Shown piece after piece: positions 1 through 9,364 of a DNA stretch of 28,821 nt (positions are counted from its first letter, which is position 1; each line of letters opens with the position of its first letter). A program made the position numbers and the translations under genes. Under the pieces are notes generated by a model. It saw nothing but the letters and a program-made list of their open reading frames with translations. It had not been told where the DNA came from and did not search any database. The stretch covers positions 1-28,821 of the forward strand of contig JANTQF010000411.1 in NCBI GenBank assembly GCA_032988165.1, given 5' to 3'. Source of the stretch: Emmonsiellopsis sp. PD_33 (taxonomy: Eukaryota > Ascomycota > Eurotiomycetes > Onygenales > Ajellomycetaceae).

Positions 1-447
1 CAGAATTGGATTATTTCGTTCCTACTGAAGTCGTCTAGGCCAAGCTATAGAGGTTTTCCTGCACCGACGACACAACGATACCAGCAGGAGGTTGAACCTT
101 CAACTTCAGGGGTTATGCCGAAGGGAGCCCCCGAGATTTTTGATGGGGTGCACGTGACCTCACGTGAGGTCACGGGACCGACGTTTTTACGGGAAAAAAT
201 CCGTTTTTCTATAATTAAAGAGAGAGAAGAGTGCATCATCACTTTGATAACTAACTACTTCTTATACCATGACCGCGATACCCCAGAGAGTCCTCGAGAA
301 ATAGCTCAAAAAACAGCCACTTCATGTACGATTTTGACCACAGCAGTTATATACATCAATTATCTGTAAACACAGAACAAAGTGAAGGACTAACTTCGAC
401 CGGTTTCTTAAACCTCAATTTTGAATTTTTCCGCCGCGTTCTTGGTT
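1..447. other. Intergenic, downstream of the glyoxalase II gene
   Basis: No gene is supported here. The stretch holds the 3' flank of the minus-strand glyoxalase II gene and a striking 22-bp perfect palindrome at 153-174, listed separately. The short open frames over it (45-242 minus, 115-369 plus) overlap each other and show no recognisable protein features. Confidence 0.6.
153..174. repeat. 22-bp perfect palindrome with spaced CACGTG boxes
   Basis: Positions 153-174 read the same on both strands, centred on CACGTG at 161-166. A second CACGTG lies at 151-156, ten bases (one helical turn) away. Two readings are open: paired E-boxes for a bHLH factor of the Cbf1/Pho4 type, or part of the terminal repeat of a small DNA transposon whose other end is outside the window. 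Nothing visible here decides between them. Confidence 0.6.
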
Positions 448-2018
448 TTACATGTTATTCTTCATCTCGCGCAGCGCGCGCATGACATCGATTGGATCCG
501 TTTTCTGCGTGGCAGCTTGGATTTCAGGGTCCTAGAATGAAATCGTGTTAAATGCTTTTGTACTTGTCCATAAAAGAGGGGCGTTGGGGTGAAGAAAATT
601 GGCATATATAGGAACTTACATTAACTCTCATGAAAACATTGTGCAGCTACAAGACATCAAATAGTCAGCATTTTGCTATTAAATAGATTAAACCACCCGT
701 TGTCCAAGGAAGCCGGAAGGACATTGGCTAGGAAAGAAAAAAGGCAGCTAGCTCACCTTCTCATCCCCGATAGTAAACTTCCCCTGCGTCTGCTGGTTCT
801 TCTCCGCGAATGCTTGCAGCTGCTTTATCGGCTCTTGCTGGGATACCGAGAGGCAGAATTTCACATTCTGCAATGTGTATTCGTGGCCCGGCTGGAAATA
901 TTCGAGATATGATAAGTATTGCATCCAAGTGAGGAGGATATCTAAAGAATCAGGAAGGGCGGATAGGATAAGTAAGCCTTACATAGACCTTGGTATCATC
1001 CGGAAGCGAAGCAAGCACCTCATTCAGCGCCTTGTGCATCTGCTGAGCAGTGCCTTCGAAGAATCGTCCACACCCTTCCCAAGAAGATTAGCTAGATGTT
1101 GGATAACGTAACAGCATAGGGTGCGTTTTTTTATATATATAGAAAGGTGTCAAATAATACCCCCAATAAATAACGTATCCCCTGTGAACACAACCCGCTG
1201 ATCGCCATCCTCAGCATAATAGCAAATACTATCCTGCGTATGGCATGGCGTGTGGAGGGCGGTGACCTTGATGCGCTCTCCAATTTTGAAAGTCTCGCCG
1301 TGCTTTGGCGTCTTGGTGACGGAGGTGCAGTCCTTGCCCCCGATGATGGGGAGTTTGTTGCCGAATTGTTTGAGCTGTGGGAGGGGTATGTAAGCGGGTG
1401 GTTTTTTTTTTTAAAGGAAATGGGTCATCATCCTCGAGTAAAGCTTTTATGAGCGAAAGATCGTAGCTTACAATTCCCTCGTTGCCGCCAGCATGGTCAT
1501 AGTGGCTGTGGATTCCTATTAATTACTACTATTGCAAATGCTATGATGGGTTGGAGATGAACTAACTGGTGGGTATTTATGATTGCCTTGAGATTAATCT
1601 TCCCGGCTTCGATGTGAGATTTCAAGACGGGGATAACCCTGTTGTGGCCCGCTCCTGTTAGCTATGCCCACATATATGTCTCGAAAACCGGGCCACATTA
1701 TCAGACGTTCCGGGTACATACTCTGGAGGATGCGCAGGATCAACAATCATGGCATCCTTCGACGGCTCATCCGATATCAGGTAGGCATAGTTATTGCCAG
1801 ACCCGGTCCCTAAATTGTTTAGCTTCTTGTTCAGTTATCCGTCAGCAAGACGGGGGCGGGGGAGAGGCCGTATGAGCTTATGTATATATATGTTGTAGTC
1901 TGCCTATGGTTTTGTTAGGGGCAAACTCACACATAGGGATAGATTCGATATGCATTTTGCGTTTGAATATTGGGCTACGGGATGTTATCAACCGAGAGAA
2001 CGTGCGTCTTGCGAACAT
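448..2018 (-). CDS. GLO2: Glyoxalase II (hydroxyacylglutathione hydrolase), cytosolic/mitochondrial
   Basis: Hydrolyses S-lactoylglutathione to D-lactate and glutathione, the second step of methylglyoxal detoxification. Nine exons on the minus strand: 1931-1955 (or -2018), 1722-1809, 1567-1638, 1472-1505, 1161-1374, 983-1074, 757-891, 620-646 and 448-531. All phases agree, giving 256 aa from the ATG at 1955. Metallo-beta-lactamase fold motifs are complete: THHHYDH (metal ligands H61, H63, D65, H66), H118, D139 in FTGDTLFIGGCGRFFEG, and H178 in YPGHEY. The C-terminus carries the family's HNVFMRV and MRALREMKNNM blocks. Intron 2 of the last three leaves a 27-nt micro-exon encoding LHNVFMRVN. 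An in-frame upstream ATG at 2018 adds 21 residues (MFARRTFSRLITSRSPIFKR, then K) with seven basic and no acidic residues, a mitochondrial presequence type. It is the first ATG in that frame. LAS1 lies 440 bp upstream on the same strand. Confidence 0.95.
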
Positions 2019-2458
2019 GGATAGAGAATGGGTGCGGGAAGAAGATACGACGGCTATGGCGATGTGATGCCATCCTGATGTTTTGGTTGCTTTGTAATTC
2101 CCGTAAATCCTCGGGTCACGTGCATCCCACGTCCCCACAGGCTGGAAGGTTCCTTCGTCGGCGAGACTTCATCTTGCTGGTCTATTTGCTCTATTAGGGG
2201 GCTATATGGATGTTTGGTGCTTGGTAATGTGTGTGCATAGCTCCCTGGTATCTGTTCAATTTTGATTCTGCCCAGTATGCCCACGGTAGATTGTTTCTTG
2301 ATAAGGTCATGAAGACAATCGATTCTCCCATCACGACAAAAAAAAAAAAAAAAAACCCTCTTCCGCTCGCCCCTTACGTATCGCAGGACATCGATCAGGT
2401 GCATCCTATTCCAGTATTCCAGCTGTATGATGTAGCAGGTGTTTGTCCCACATATACC
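2019..2458. other. Intergenic between LAS1 and GLO2, with an A18 tract
   Basis: This holds the 3' flank of LAS1 and the promoter/leader of GLO2, both on the minus strand. A run of 18 A bases lies at 2338-2355 (poly-T on the transcribed strand). An open frame continues upstream of the GLO2 ATG to about 2138 but has no further ATG, so it is treated as leader. No other gene is supported. Confidence 0.6.
2338..2355. repeat. Poly-A homopolymer, 18 bases
   Basis: Uninterrupted run of 18 A on the plus strand, between the LAS1 stop and the GLO2 start. It reads as T-rich on the coding strand of both genes. It may act as a nucleosome-excluding promoter element or simply be length-variable. Confidence 0.9.
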
Positions 2459-3988
2459 CTACACAACTCCAATCGGTTTAACCCTCCAATTCCCATTCAC
2501 ATTCCATCCATATCCACTGAGCGAATCTGCCTCCGACTCCATATTCGTAGCCGGCATAATAGCTCCATCCGCTCCTATCTCTGGTCCATCTGTTTCCATA
2601 GCGGTATCCGTATCCAAATTCTGTGATTGCTGATCGACCAACGACCGAAGACGCCCCGCCCAGTAACCAGCAGCATCGCAGCAGGCTGCAATGTAGCATA
2701 TTGAAAGATATAGTCTTCGAACGGCAGCCCACGCATCAGAGTTCAGAATGTGATCGAGATATAAGTATATAGCTTCTTTGTATGGATCATTCTGTGATCC
2801 GGGGGTATCTGCTTCGACGAGCGCGCGAGCCATTTCTCCGCCTAAAATAGTCAAGAATGGGGTATGGTGCCTGCATAATTCTTTCAGGAATTCGTCCCAT
2901 GTTGAAAATGCAGGTTCCATCGATGATCCAAGGCTAGAAAAAAAGGTAACGTTAGTAAGGTGAGTTCCCCCGTTGCAAAGGCATCCAGAACTTACGTCCT
3001 ACTGGCTGGTACGACGATGCTTTGTTCCATAAGCACCTGGGCAACTGCTCGATCTCCTTGTGGTTGCTGGTCGCATATTTGTGCAATATCTTCCAATCCG
3101 GGAAAAGAAGCCGTCCGTCGGGAGCCCTTTTTCTTGGAAGAGCTCTCCGTCAAGCCATTACTGCGAAGAACAGCATCCTTCAACTTCTGACGTATCGTAT
3201 CTTTCGAAACCTGAACCTCTCCAGTTGGCTCCGAAATACCCTCATCTCCAGCCCCCACGGCGCTAACATCACCCACTGCAGCCCAATAGAAGCCCCAAAG
3301 CCAATCAAGGGACCGGTGAGCAGCATTCCGAAGCACAATGAGTGAAGGTAACTCTCTATGCGTCGCCTCGTGGCGAAGTTCCACGAATGAGGCTGGTAGA
3401 CCGAGTTCCACGGCCTTTTGGAACATCGTCTGTCTCCTTCCGTAAAGCTTCGAGTCGACTAATCCGGTGACAAACCTGCAGTGAAAGGGATCAGTAACGC
3501 GAGTCACTCGGGTGCCATATAGCGAAACAAACGGATCATGGACTTTGTAGCATCTTCAGACGCTCATGCAGGGTGCATCGCTGCCTGCGACATAAAAAGA
3601 GAAAAAAGAGGATACGTAACATACCTGCAAAACGCAGCCGAATAAGTTGCCCGAATGGAGAAAATCGAGTTCTTCCTCGCATCATCGTGCAGTATGGCAT
3701 CGGTTAGTAAGGCAGTCGCCTCAACCGCATGCGGCAGATTCCCGCGCAGCTTCCACACCCAAACCTAACAGAATGAAAGAAACACAGGAAACACGTGTTA
3801 GCAATCGGAAACATTATCCAACCCAATGTAGGCAGGTTTTTTTTTTGTTGAATCATGAGACGTACCAGTGAGCATGCTTTCGCACGCATATCTGCGGACC
3901 CCTCCGTCACCACGGGGGGGTAAAATTGGTCCCGGACGGCGAAGAGCTCAGAAGGATCCTTCCATGGTGTAAACTGCAGTCGTGGCAT
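2459..3988 (-). CDS. LAS1: Las1-like pre-rRNA ITS2 endonuclease
   Basis: Las1 is the HEPN-family endonuclease that cuts ITS2 of pre-rRNA in the nucleus, in complex with the kinase Grc3. Four exons on the minus strand (3866-3988, 3625-3764, 2996-3475, 2459-2933) join in phase to 405 aa, within the fungal size range. Start: the ATG at 3988 opens with the family N-terminus MPRLQFTPW and FAVRDQFYP. Residues 45-95 carry the WKLRGNLPHAVEATA and KNSIFSIRATYSAAFCR blocks. The catalytic RHxxxH motif is intact at R122, H123 and H127, inside ELRHEATHRELPS. After about residue 170 the sequence becomes less conserved, with a basic SSKKKGSRR patch, and the C-terminal part is of low complexity. Introns are 62, 149 and 101 bp with GT..AG ends. 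Nothing is broken. GLO2 follows downstream on the same strand. Confidence 0.94.
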
Positions 3989-4861
3989 GTTTGAGTGTCC
4001 CCGTTTGGTTGGGGGCCGTGTGTTGTGTATACAAAGCAGTTATCCAGCGGGTGTAAGGGACGAGGTAAAGAGTGGTTTTGTGGAACAAGGGATGATACTT
4101 ATAGGGGGCGATTTTGTCGTGCGAAAGGAAGAAAGCGATGCGTATATTTTTAAAATATGCACAAGATGGGGGGGATAAACCGAATGAAAACGCAGGCCCA
4201 TGCAGTGTTGCCGGAATCTTGTAGATATTCGGTAGGTTCAATCAGCTCGGGAGATTGCTTTGCCGGCTTTCGATAAAGAACAGCACTGGCTGTCTGTCTG
4301 TCAAGTCGGGCCCAGCCACGCTGAATCCAACGGGATCAAAAGCGCGTGAAACGTCGATGGGTCACAGGGATAATCGAGAGTGACCACGCAAACAGACCGG
4401 CGGGATATGATAAGACGAATAATGTCACGCCCCGATGTCCAATGTCGAGCCGGGCCGGCGTTATCGATGTAGATTATTATGGCTGGTGCTCCTGGTTTGA
4501 AAATTTTGGTTTTTTGCGAGCGGCGAAATTAAAGTTTGGGCTAGGCCTGAGCCTAAATGCTTAATTGTGAGCCTCACCCAATCAGCCGCGGCATGACGTC
4601 GGACGGGAGAAGGGGGGAGGGAAAACTTCGTTGTGGTTCTTTAATAGTTGGAGAATTATGTAGGATTCACTGTAAGTTCACATTTAATTTTATTGCTACA
4701 AAGGAGAATAACCCGAGTAAATATGGTCTATTATAATACATGCTAAAAATTCTAAAAAATAATGCTCGAACGCTTCCCAGAGAAATTCCAACCGCCATGC
4801 AAGAATGCAAGAGAAAAAAAAAGGGAAAAACCAAATAAATTACATTCCCAAATCATGCCAG
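3989..4861. other. Intergenic upstream of LAS1
   Basis: This contains the LAS1 promoter and the 3' flank of the next minus-strand gene. Near its far end are a CCAAT (4579-4583) and a CRE/Hac1-like TGACGTC (4594-4600) in the segment ccaatcagccgcggcatgac. They lie about 600 bp before the LAS1 start, so their assignment to LAS1 is uncertain. No coding region is supported. Confidence 0.5.
4579..4600. promoter_or_regulatory. CCAAT box plus CRE-like TGACGTC
   Basis: A CCAAT pentamer at 4579-4583 (HAP/CBC complex type) is followed 11 bases later by TGACGTC at 4594-4600 (bZIP CRE type). Both are consensus matches only. Short motifs like these occur by chance, so functional status is unproven. Confidence 0.3.
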
Positions 4862-6076
4862 TCATATCCAGCCATAGCCAAACATATTGGCCGGAAACGC
4901 CATGGGCTGTTGTTGAGGTTTCGAAGAAGCGAATCGGAGATCAGAGTCCTGCTCAGTCTCGAAGAAAAACGATCGACCAGCCATGTCGAGTTGTTGGCAG
5001 ATTGATTCCTCGTGTTGGGCTAGCAGCCACGGCTCGTTATGTTCGATGCGAGGCATCATTTCGAGTGCGGGTTGAATTTGGGGTTTAGGCTCTTCGGGCG
5101 TCTGTATGGCCCGGTTTATCTCGTCGTCTTCGTCATTTTCGTCGTCTGCCTCGCCCTCTCCGTCATCATCTGGCGATTCCTTGATGGTGGAAGGGTCGAA
5201 AGTTTCTTCCAACTTTAGCCCTTTCCCCTCTGGTCTCCCGAGGGATATTAACGAATCCTCGTCTCTGCCTAGCCCCAAGTAGCCTGGAATGGGTTGATCC
5301 CATAGTGAGAATCCTTCGGGTTCATCATACAGCCCTACTCCGACAAGCTCTTCGCCCTGCTCGCTTCTATCAGGAATGATAGGTGAAGGCATTGGGTTGG
5401 TCTGAAACTGTTGGATTGGAAGAATGCTTGGTGTTGATAGAGCGGTGTGGGCCGCCGAATCTGTATCCGTATCTGTCGAATATGGCACACTATATGCAGT
5501 TGATGTCGCCATATAGTGAGTATCATCTCGAGGCGGAGCTGGCGAGACGGTTTCCATAACATTGATAGAGTTTCGATTGGAAACATTCAGGTGGAACTGC
5601 TGAAATTGTGCATGGGGCTGGAGATGGCTACCATTATTATTGACGTTCAAGACGTATTGTTCGGCATAGAATTCATTCGGGCTCGAGTAATGTGGTGGTG
5701 TAAACCTATCGGTGTTCTGATATCCCCCCTCATGCCATGAGGTGAATGGCCGAGTATTTGGATACGCACTGGTGGGTAGTGGAGGAGATGATAGGGAGCT
5801 GATTGGTCTCTGATTTGGGATCGTTCTGAGTAAAGCAGAATGGAAAGACTGCTCCCGGATACTATTTCGTACAGAGCGACGTTGTCCAAGGCCGTGGCTG
5901 GACATCATGTCTCGTTTTGCGATCCGGCTGGGGCTGTTATCAGCGCTGGTGGTTTTGAGTATTCGATTAGGGGCCGGTCTTCGATGTGACGTATGGCTGT
6001 TGCTGGCGGTGTTGAAAAACGGAATGCTGCTCATCGAGCTCACAAAAGAAGGTTGATGCCGGCAGCTGTCAGCCAT
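4862..6076 (-). CDS. Unknown 404-aa disordered fungal protein
   Basis: Single open frame with no intron; I do not recognise a named family. The start ATG at 6076 sits in a strong context (ccaccATGG) after a pyrimidine-rich leader. Residues 1-230 are rich in Ser, Pro, Asn and Gln, with scattered basic patches (RRPAPNR, RIAKR, GQRRSVR), and look disordered. Residues 241-295 are the likely conserved core, containing VGVGLYDEPEGFSLWDQPIP, GYLGLGRDEDS and GKGLKLEETFDP. An acidic run follows at 302-319 (DDDGEGEADDENDEDDE). The C-terminus ends in the aromatic/hydrophobic block MAFPANMFGYGWI. There is no signal peptide, membrane segment or catalytic motif. The composition would fit a regulatory or scaffold protein, but that is inference. 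The long gene-free region immediately upstream could mean complex regulation. Confidence 0.8.
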   Translation of the reverse strand: MADSCRHQPSFVSSMSSIPFFNTASNSHTSHRRPAPNRILKTTSADNSPSRIAKRDMMSSHGLGQRRSVRNSIREQSFHSALLRTIPNQRPISSLSSPPLPTSAYPNTRPFTSWHEGGYQNTDRFTPPHYSSPNEFYAEQYVLNVNNNGSHLQPHAQFQQFHLNVSNRNSINVMETVSPAPPRDDTHYMATSTAYSVPYSTDTDTDSAAHTALSTPSILPIQQFQTNPMPSPIIPDRSEQGEELVGVGLYDEPEGFSLWDQPIPGYLGLGRDEDSLISLGRPEGKGLKLEETFDPSTIKESPDDDGEGEADDENDEDDEINRAIQTPEEPKPQIQPALEMMPRIEHNEPWLLAQHEESICQQLDMAGRSFFFETEQDSDLRFASSKPQQQPMAFPANMFGYGWI

Positions 6077-6276
6077 GGTGGAAGACTAAGCTTTTGATAA
6101 AATAAAAAAAATATTCGAGAAGTAGTTGAAAGGCGTGGAAGAGCAAGAAAATATGCGGGGAGGGGGGAATATAAAACCCGTCAGCCTGCAGACCTTCTTT
6201 CTTCGGTTCGGAGAAAGAAAAAAGAAAAGTATAAAGTCGCCTGGGGTATTCCGGATGCACAATGAGGTGAGTCAAG
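6077..6276 (-). promoter_or_regulatory. Pyrimidine-rich leader and core promoter of the 404-aa gene
   Basis: Read on the minus strand this is a CT-rich stretch with two TATA-like segments (ttatact near 6230, tttatatt near 6170) and long T/C runs leading into the Kozak-type start at 6076. This is the usual arrangement of a filamentous fungal core promoter and 5' leader. It suggests a short leader and that the gene does not begin far upstream. Confidence 0.5.
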
Positions 6277-8065
6277 ATTAACTAGTTTCTCAGGGCCACG
6301 GATAAGTTTTTAATGTCCAAGATATAGATCATTCCTGGCACAAATGACTTGTGGGGGGGTTGAGGACATTATTGTGTTGTGAGAGCCCGCCCTGCAGCAA
6401 ATCAGATTGCCCAGGACTCAGGAGCAAGGAAAAGGGCGCTTCTAAAGAAGTGGATGGATCCAAAACAGCTGGGATGGATGGCTGGTGCCACTACCGAGGG
6501 CGGTGAAATCCGCAAAAGTCCAGAAATAATAAAAAATAGGTAGTATTTGGTTACTAGCCCACGAAGGTTGGCGTTTGGGGTTCCCTGATTATCAACAATG
6601 GATTAGCGGAGATGGCCTGGGACAGCAAACCGGCTTCCTTGTAAGCGTCAAAACTTGGATGCCGCGTTCAGAACCACAAAAAGACTAACAGGAGCTTAAG
6701 CCGACAGAATGGGCCCTGGTCCTAGAACAGGGGTTGTGACGCGCCCAGAAATGTTCCGTGTTTGCAGATATCATACATAGCATTGTTGCATGCGGATTTT
6801 AGCGGCAGCAGGAGTCCTTCGCCAGCCAAGCCGCCTTCCGTATTTCATACTGGTCTCGGAATTCAAGGGTGGATCGTCATCGAAGATGGAGAACAAAATG
6901 TCTGGGTGCTGGGATCCCATCTCATCCGCAAGTAATACGGGGACTCCACACTAGAAGGTTCAGCGCTGCGGTTAGTTCGTCACCATGAACGTTGCATGGC
7001 TGGGCTGGAGTGGTACCAATAATAGCTCGTGAAATAGCCACCGAAAGTTCAGCTTCGGTTTTCCATGGTGTCATATTTTATTTATCTTATTCATGGGTGC
7101 TGCCACCAGTGGGTGTCTTACCAGAGGTGTGGCACGGTACTCCGTTGCTCGCTGGAGGATATGTTGCAGATTGGGATTTGTCCGGACATGCTATGGGCCT
7201 TGTCTTTGGCTCGGTTGGTGGGAAGATCCCCTCTCCCATGTCTCCATCTGAAAGGGGCAAAGAAGAAGAAGAAAACTTCCCAAGGCAAAACACATGTCAG
7301 CTCTGGCATTGTCTCCCTGTCGGGATGGTTACTTTATTAGAAACTTTCGGGCTCCAGCGGCGCACAGATGCTTGCAGCAAGAAACGGAAGATCACTACGT
7401 ACAGAACCCCTCCTATTATTTTCATTAGCTTGGAGATAGGCATCGCAGTTGAAAGGGGGTGAGGTGGCTGGGGGGTAGGACACCCAGTCATATATCAAAC
7501 CCACCTTCGCGCCTCACGGCTGCTGAATTATGAGGACAGTAATCACGATTTCAATCTATGCACACCTTGCATTACAATACACGCCCACAAAAAATATGGA
7601 TTGGAAACCAGCCTTCATCAAAGACCACAGGCGAATCCGGCCGTGCACATCCAACCCGGCCTAAAGCGACTGAAACTGGCCTCGGTTGGTATCCCCAAAC
7701 ACTGTTGCAGTCTTTTGGGCAACGAAACTCTAATAAGGTTATGCTCCATACAGACAAAAGGCCCAGGGGACTGACTAGTTTTTGTGGGACAATCTTGAAC
7801 TCGCTTGTCCGAACGTTGGCAAATTTGATTGATGTGCGGGAAGATGGGCGGCAAGACCATCCGTACAAAGAGGGAGGCGGGATACAGTTAACAAAAGGCT
7901 GAAACCATGTATGAGAGGGGCCGGAGAAAGGGGGGAAATAATTGGTGGCTCTGCGTAATTCGGTGCGTATTGGTGGTGTAATTCTAGCCCACTTAAAGGT
8001 TGGGAGGACGGACAGTCAGACGTGGGCCAATGTCATCCTGATGAAGGGGCGGCGGCCAGCAGGAT

Positions 8066-8091
8066 CCTTTAGCTATGGTTTTAGCTAAAGG
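8066..8091. repeat. 9-bp stem inverted repeat (hairpin)
   Basis: CCTTTAGCT at 8066-8074 and AGCTAAAGG at 8083-8091 are perfect inverted copies separated by 8 bases. As RNA they would form a simple hairpin. There is no adjacent gene, so a role is unknown. Confidence 0.6.
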
Positions 8092-9266
8092 GCCCTGTTA
8101 ATAGTTCGCAACTACAGCCGATGTTCAGCAAGAATCAGGGGGGTTGGGCGCCAACCGGGACCCCCCAACTAGGCCCTTTGGTGCTGAATTCGCCCCAGGC
8201 CCCCAGCACCCACCTGTTTCAGAGCCTAAAATGGTGAACTGGCCCAGCCGTGCCTCCACCCACCATCTGATAAAGGAATTTTCGCGCGCTTCTTGGCGGT
8301 TTCCAGCTTGTCATAACTGTTCTAGGCTTAGCTGCAAGGAACGCGCATGCCTGATTCTTGCATAGAAGAGGCAAATATCAAGGAAGTAAAATACGAACTA
8401 AGTTTTTGCGCTTGGGACGGCACACAACCTCGCATAAATTACGTATTTCAGATACAGACCGACAAAACGAATGGGGGACTCGGGAGGACATACAATATGG
8501 ATCTGGCCTAACGCTGCCGTCTGCAATCTATGGATGGATTCAATGCGCAAAACCCACCTTCGTGTTCCCCTGTAACTGACACTGTGTGGAGGCGTGATTA
8601 GTTTTTGGCGTATGTTAAATTCCGTCAGTATCCATGGGCCATGGCACACCAACGTGATAAACGCATTATGTTGGGGTGCTGGCCGAGGGTAATAATTGGA
8701 TCCCTTGGATGGGCATGGACCACGAAATATCAGCCCAGCCTTGTCGGATATTTCAGGGAGAGGAAAGAGGAAAAACAAGACCTTTGATTATGTTGTTGCC
8801 CACTCAGCTGGCATTTTCTGAAAAATTAATCAAACCAAGGTCTTCAATCATATCGATGTCTGCATGCAATAAGATCACTTGCATATCTTGTCCACTTTTT
8901 ACAGGCAGGTAAGGCCAAGGTTGTTGCAGGGCTACTCTGGCGTGGGGGATAATTAGTTAATAATGCAACGCCGTGAGCACTGGTAGTCCTTTTTTGTTTC
9001 GGTGGAGTGCAAATAGTGCATGTCGATTATTTTGTGCATCTGATGAGAGAAAAAGGTTCCTCGAGAAATACAAAACCATGGACATAATTCGGCAGTTTTG
9101 CAGCGTATTCGTATTGGGGACGTCGGATCGAGACAATCCAATTAAAATAATAATCCATGATGACGACAGAAACCTTGTCTAGAATATCCCCATGCCTTCG
9201 AGGATCGTGGTGATGAAAATCTCTAAAAAAGTTCTCCACTATTTTGAACCACATGGTCGATGGAGT

Positions 9267-9364
9267 CTCCGGCCGTCGACGGAGCCAGACACGACTCTAA
9301 CGACCTTGGTCGTTGGACGCCTCCACTCGAGTGTGTATGGGCAATGGAGACGGGTCTCCGGAGA
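9267..9364. repeat. Cluster of short perfect inverted repeats
   Basis: Four inverted repeats lie within about 100 bases: CTCCG-N8-CGGAG (9267-9284, with GTCGAC inside), AACGACC-TT-GGTCGTT (9299-9314), GGAGAC-GG-GTCTCC (9346-9359) and the 10-bp palindrome TCTCCGGAGA (9355-9364). Paired CCG/CGG triplets are the kind of half-site bound by Zn2Cys6 factors. The same arms would also fold as RNA hairpins. This is a direct sequence observation; function is inference. Confidence 0.55.

Noticed and set aside
7558..7902. 114-codon plus-strand frame with two overlapping minus-strand frames
   Set aside because: Three overlapping frames of similar length without protein features point to a stop-poor stretch rather than a gene.
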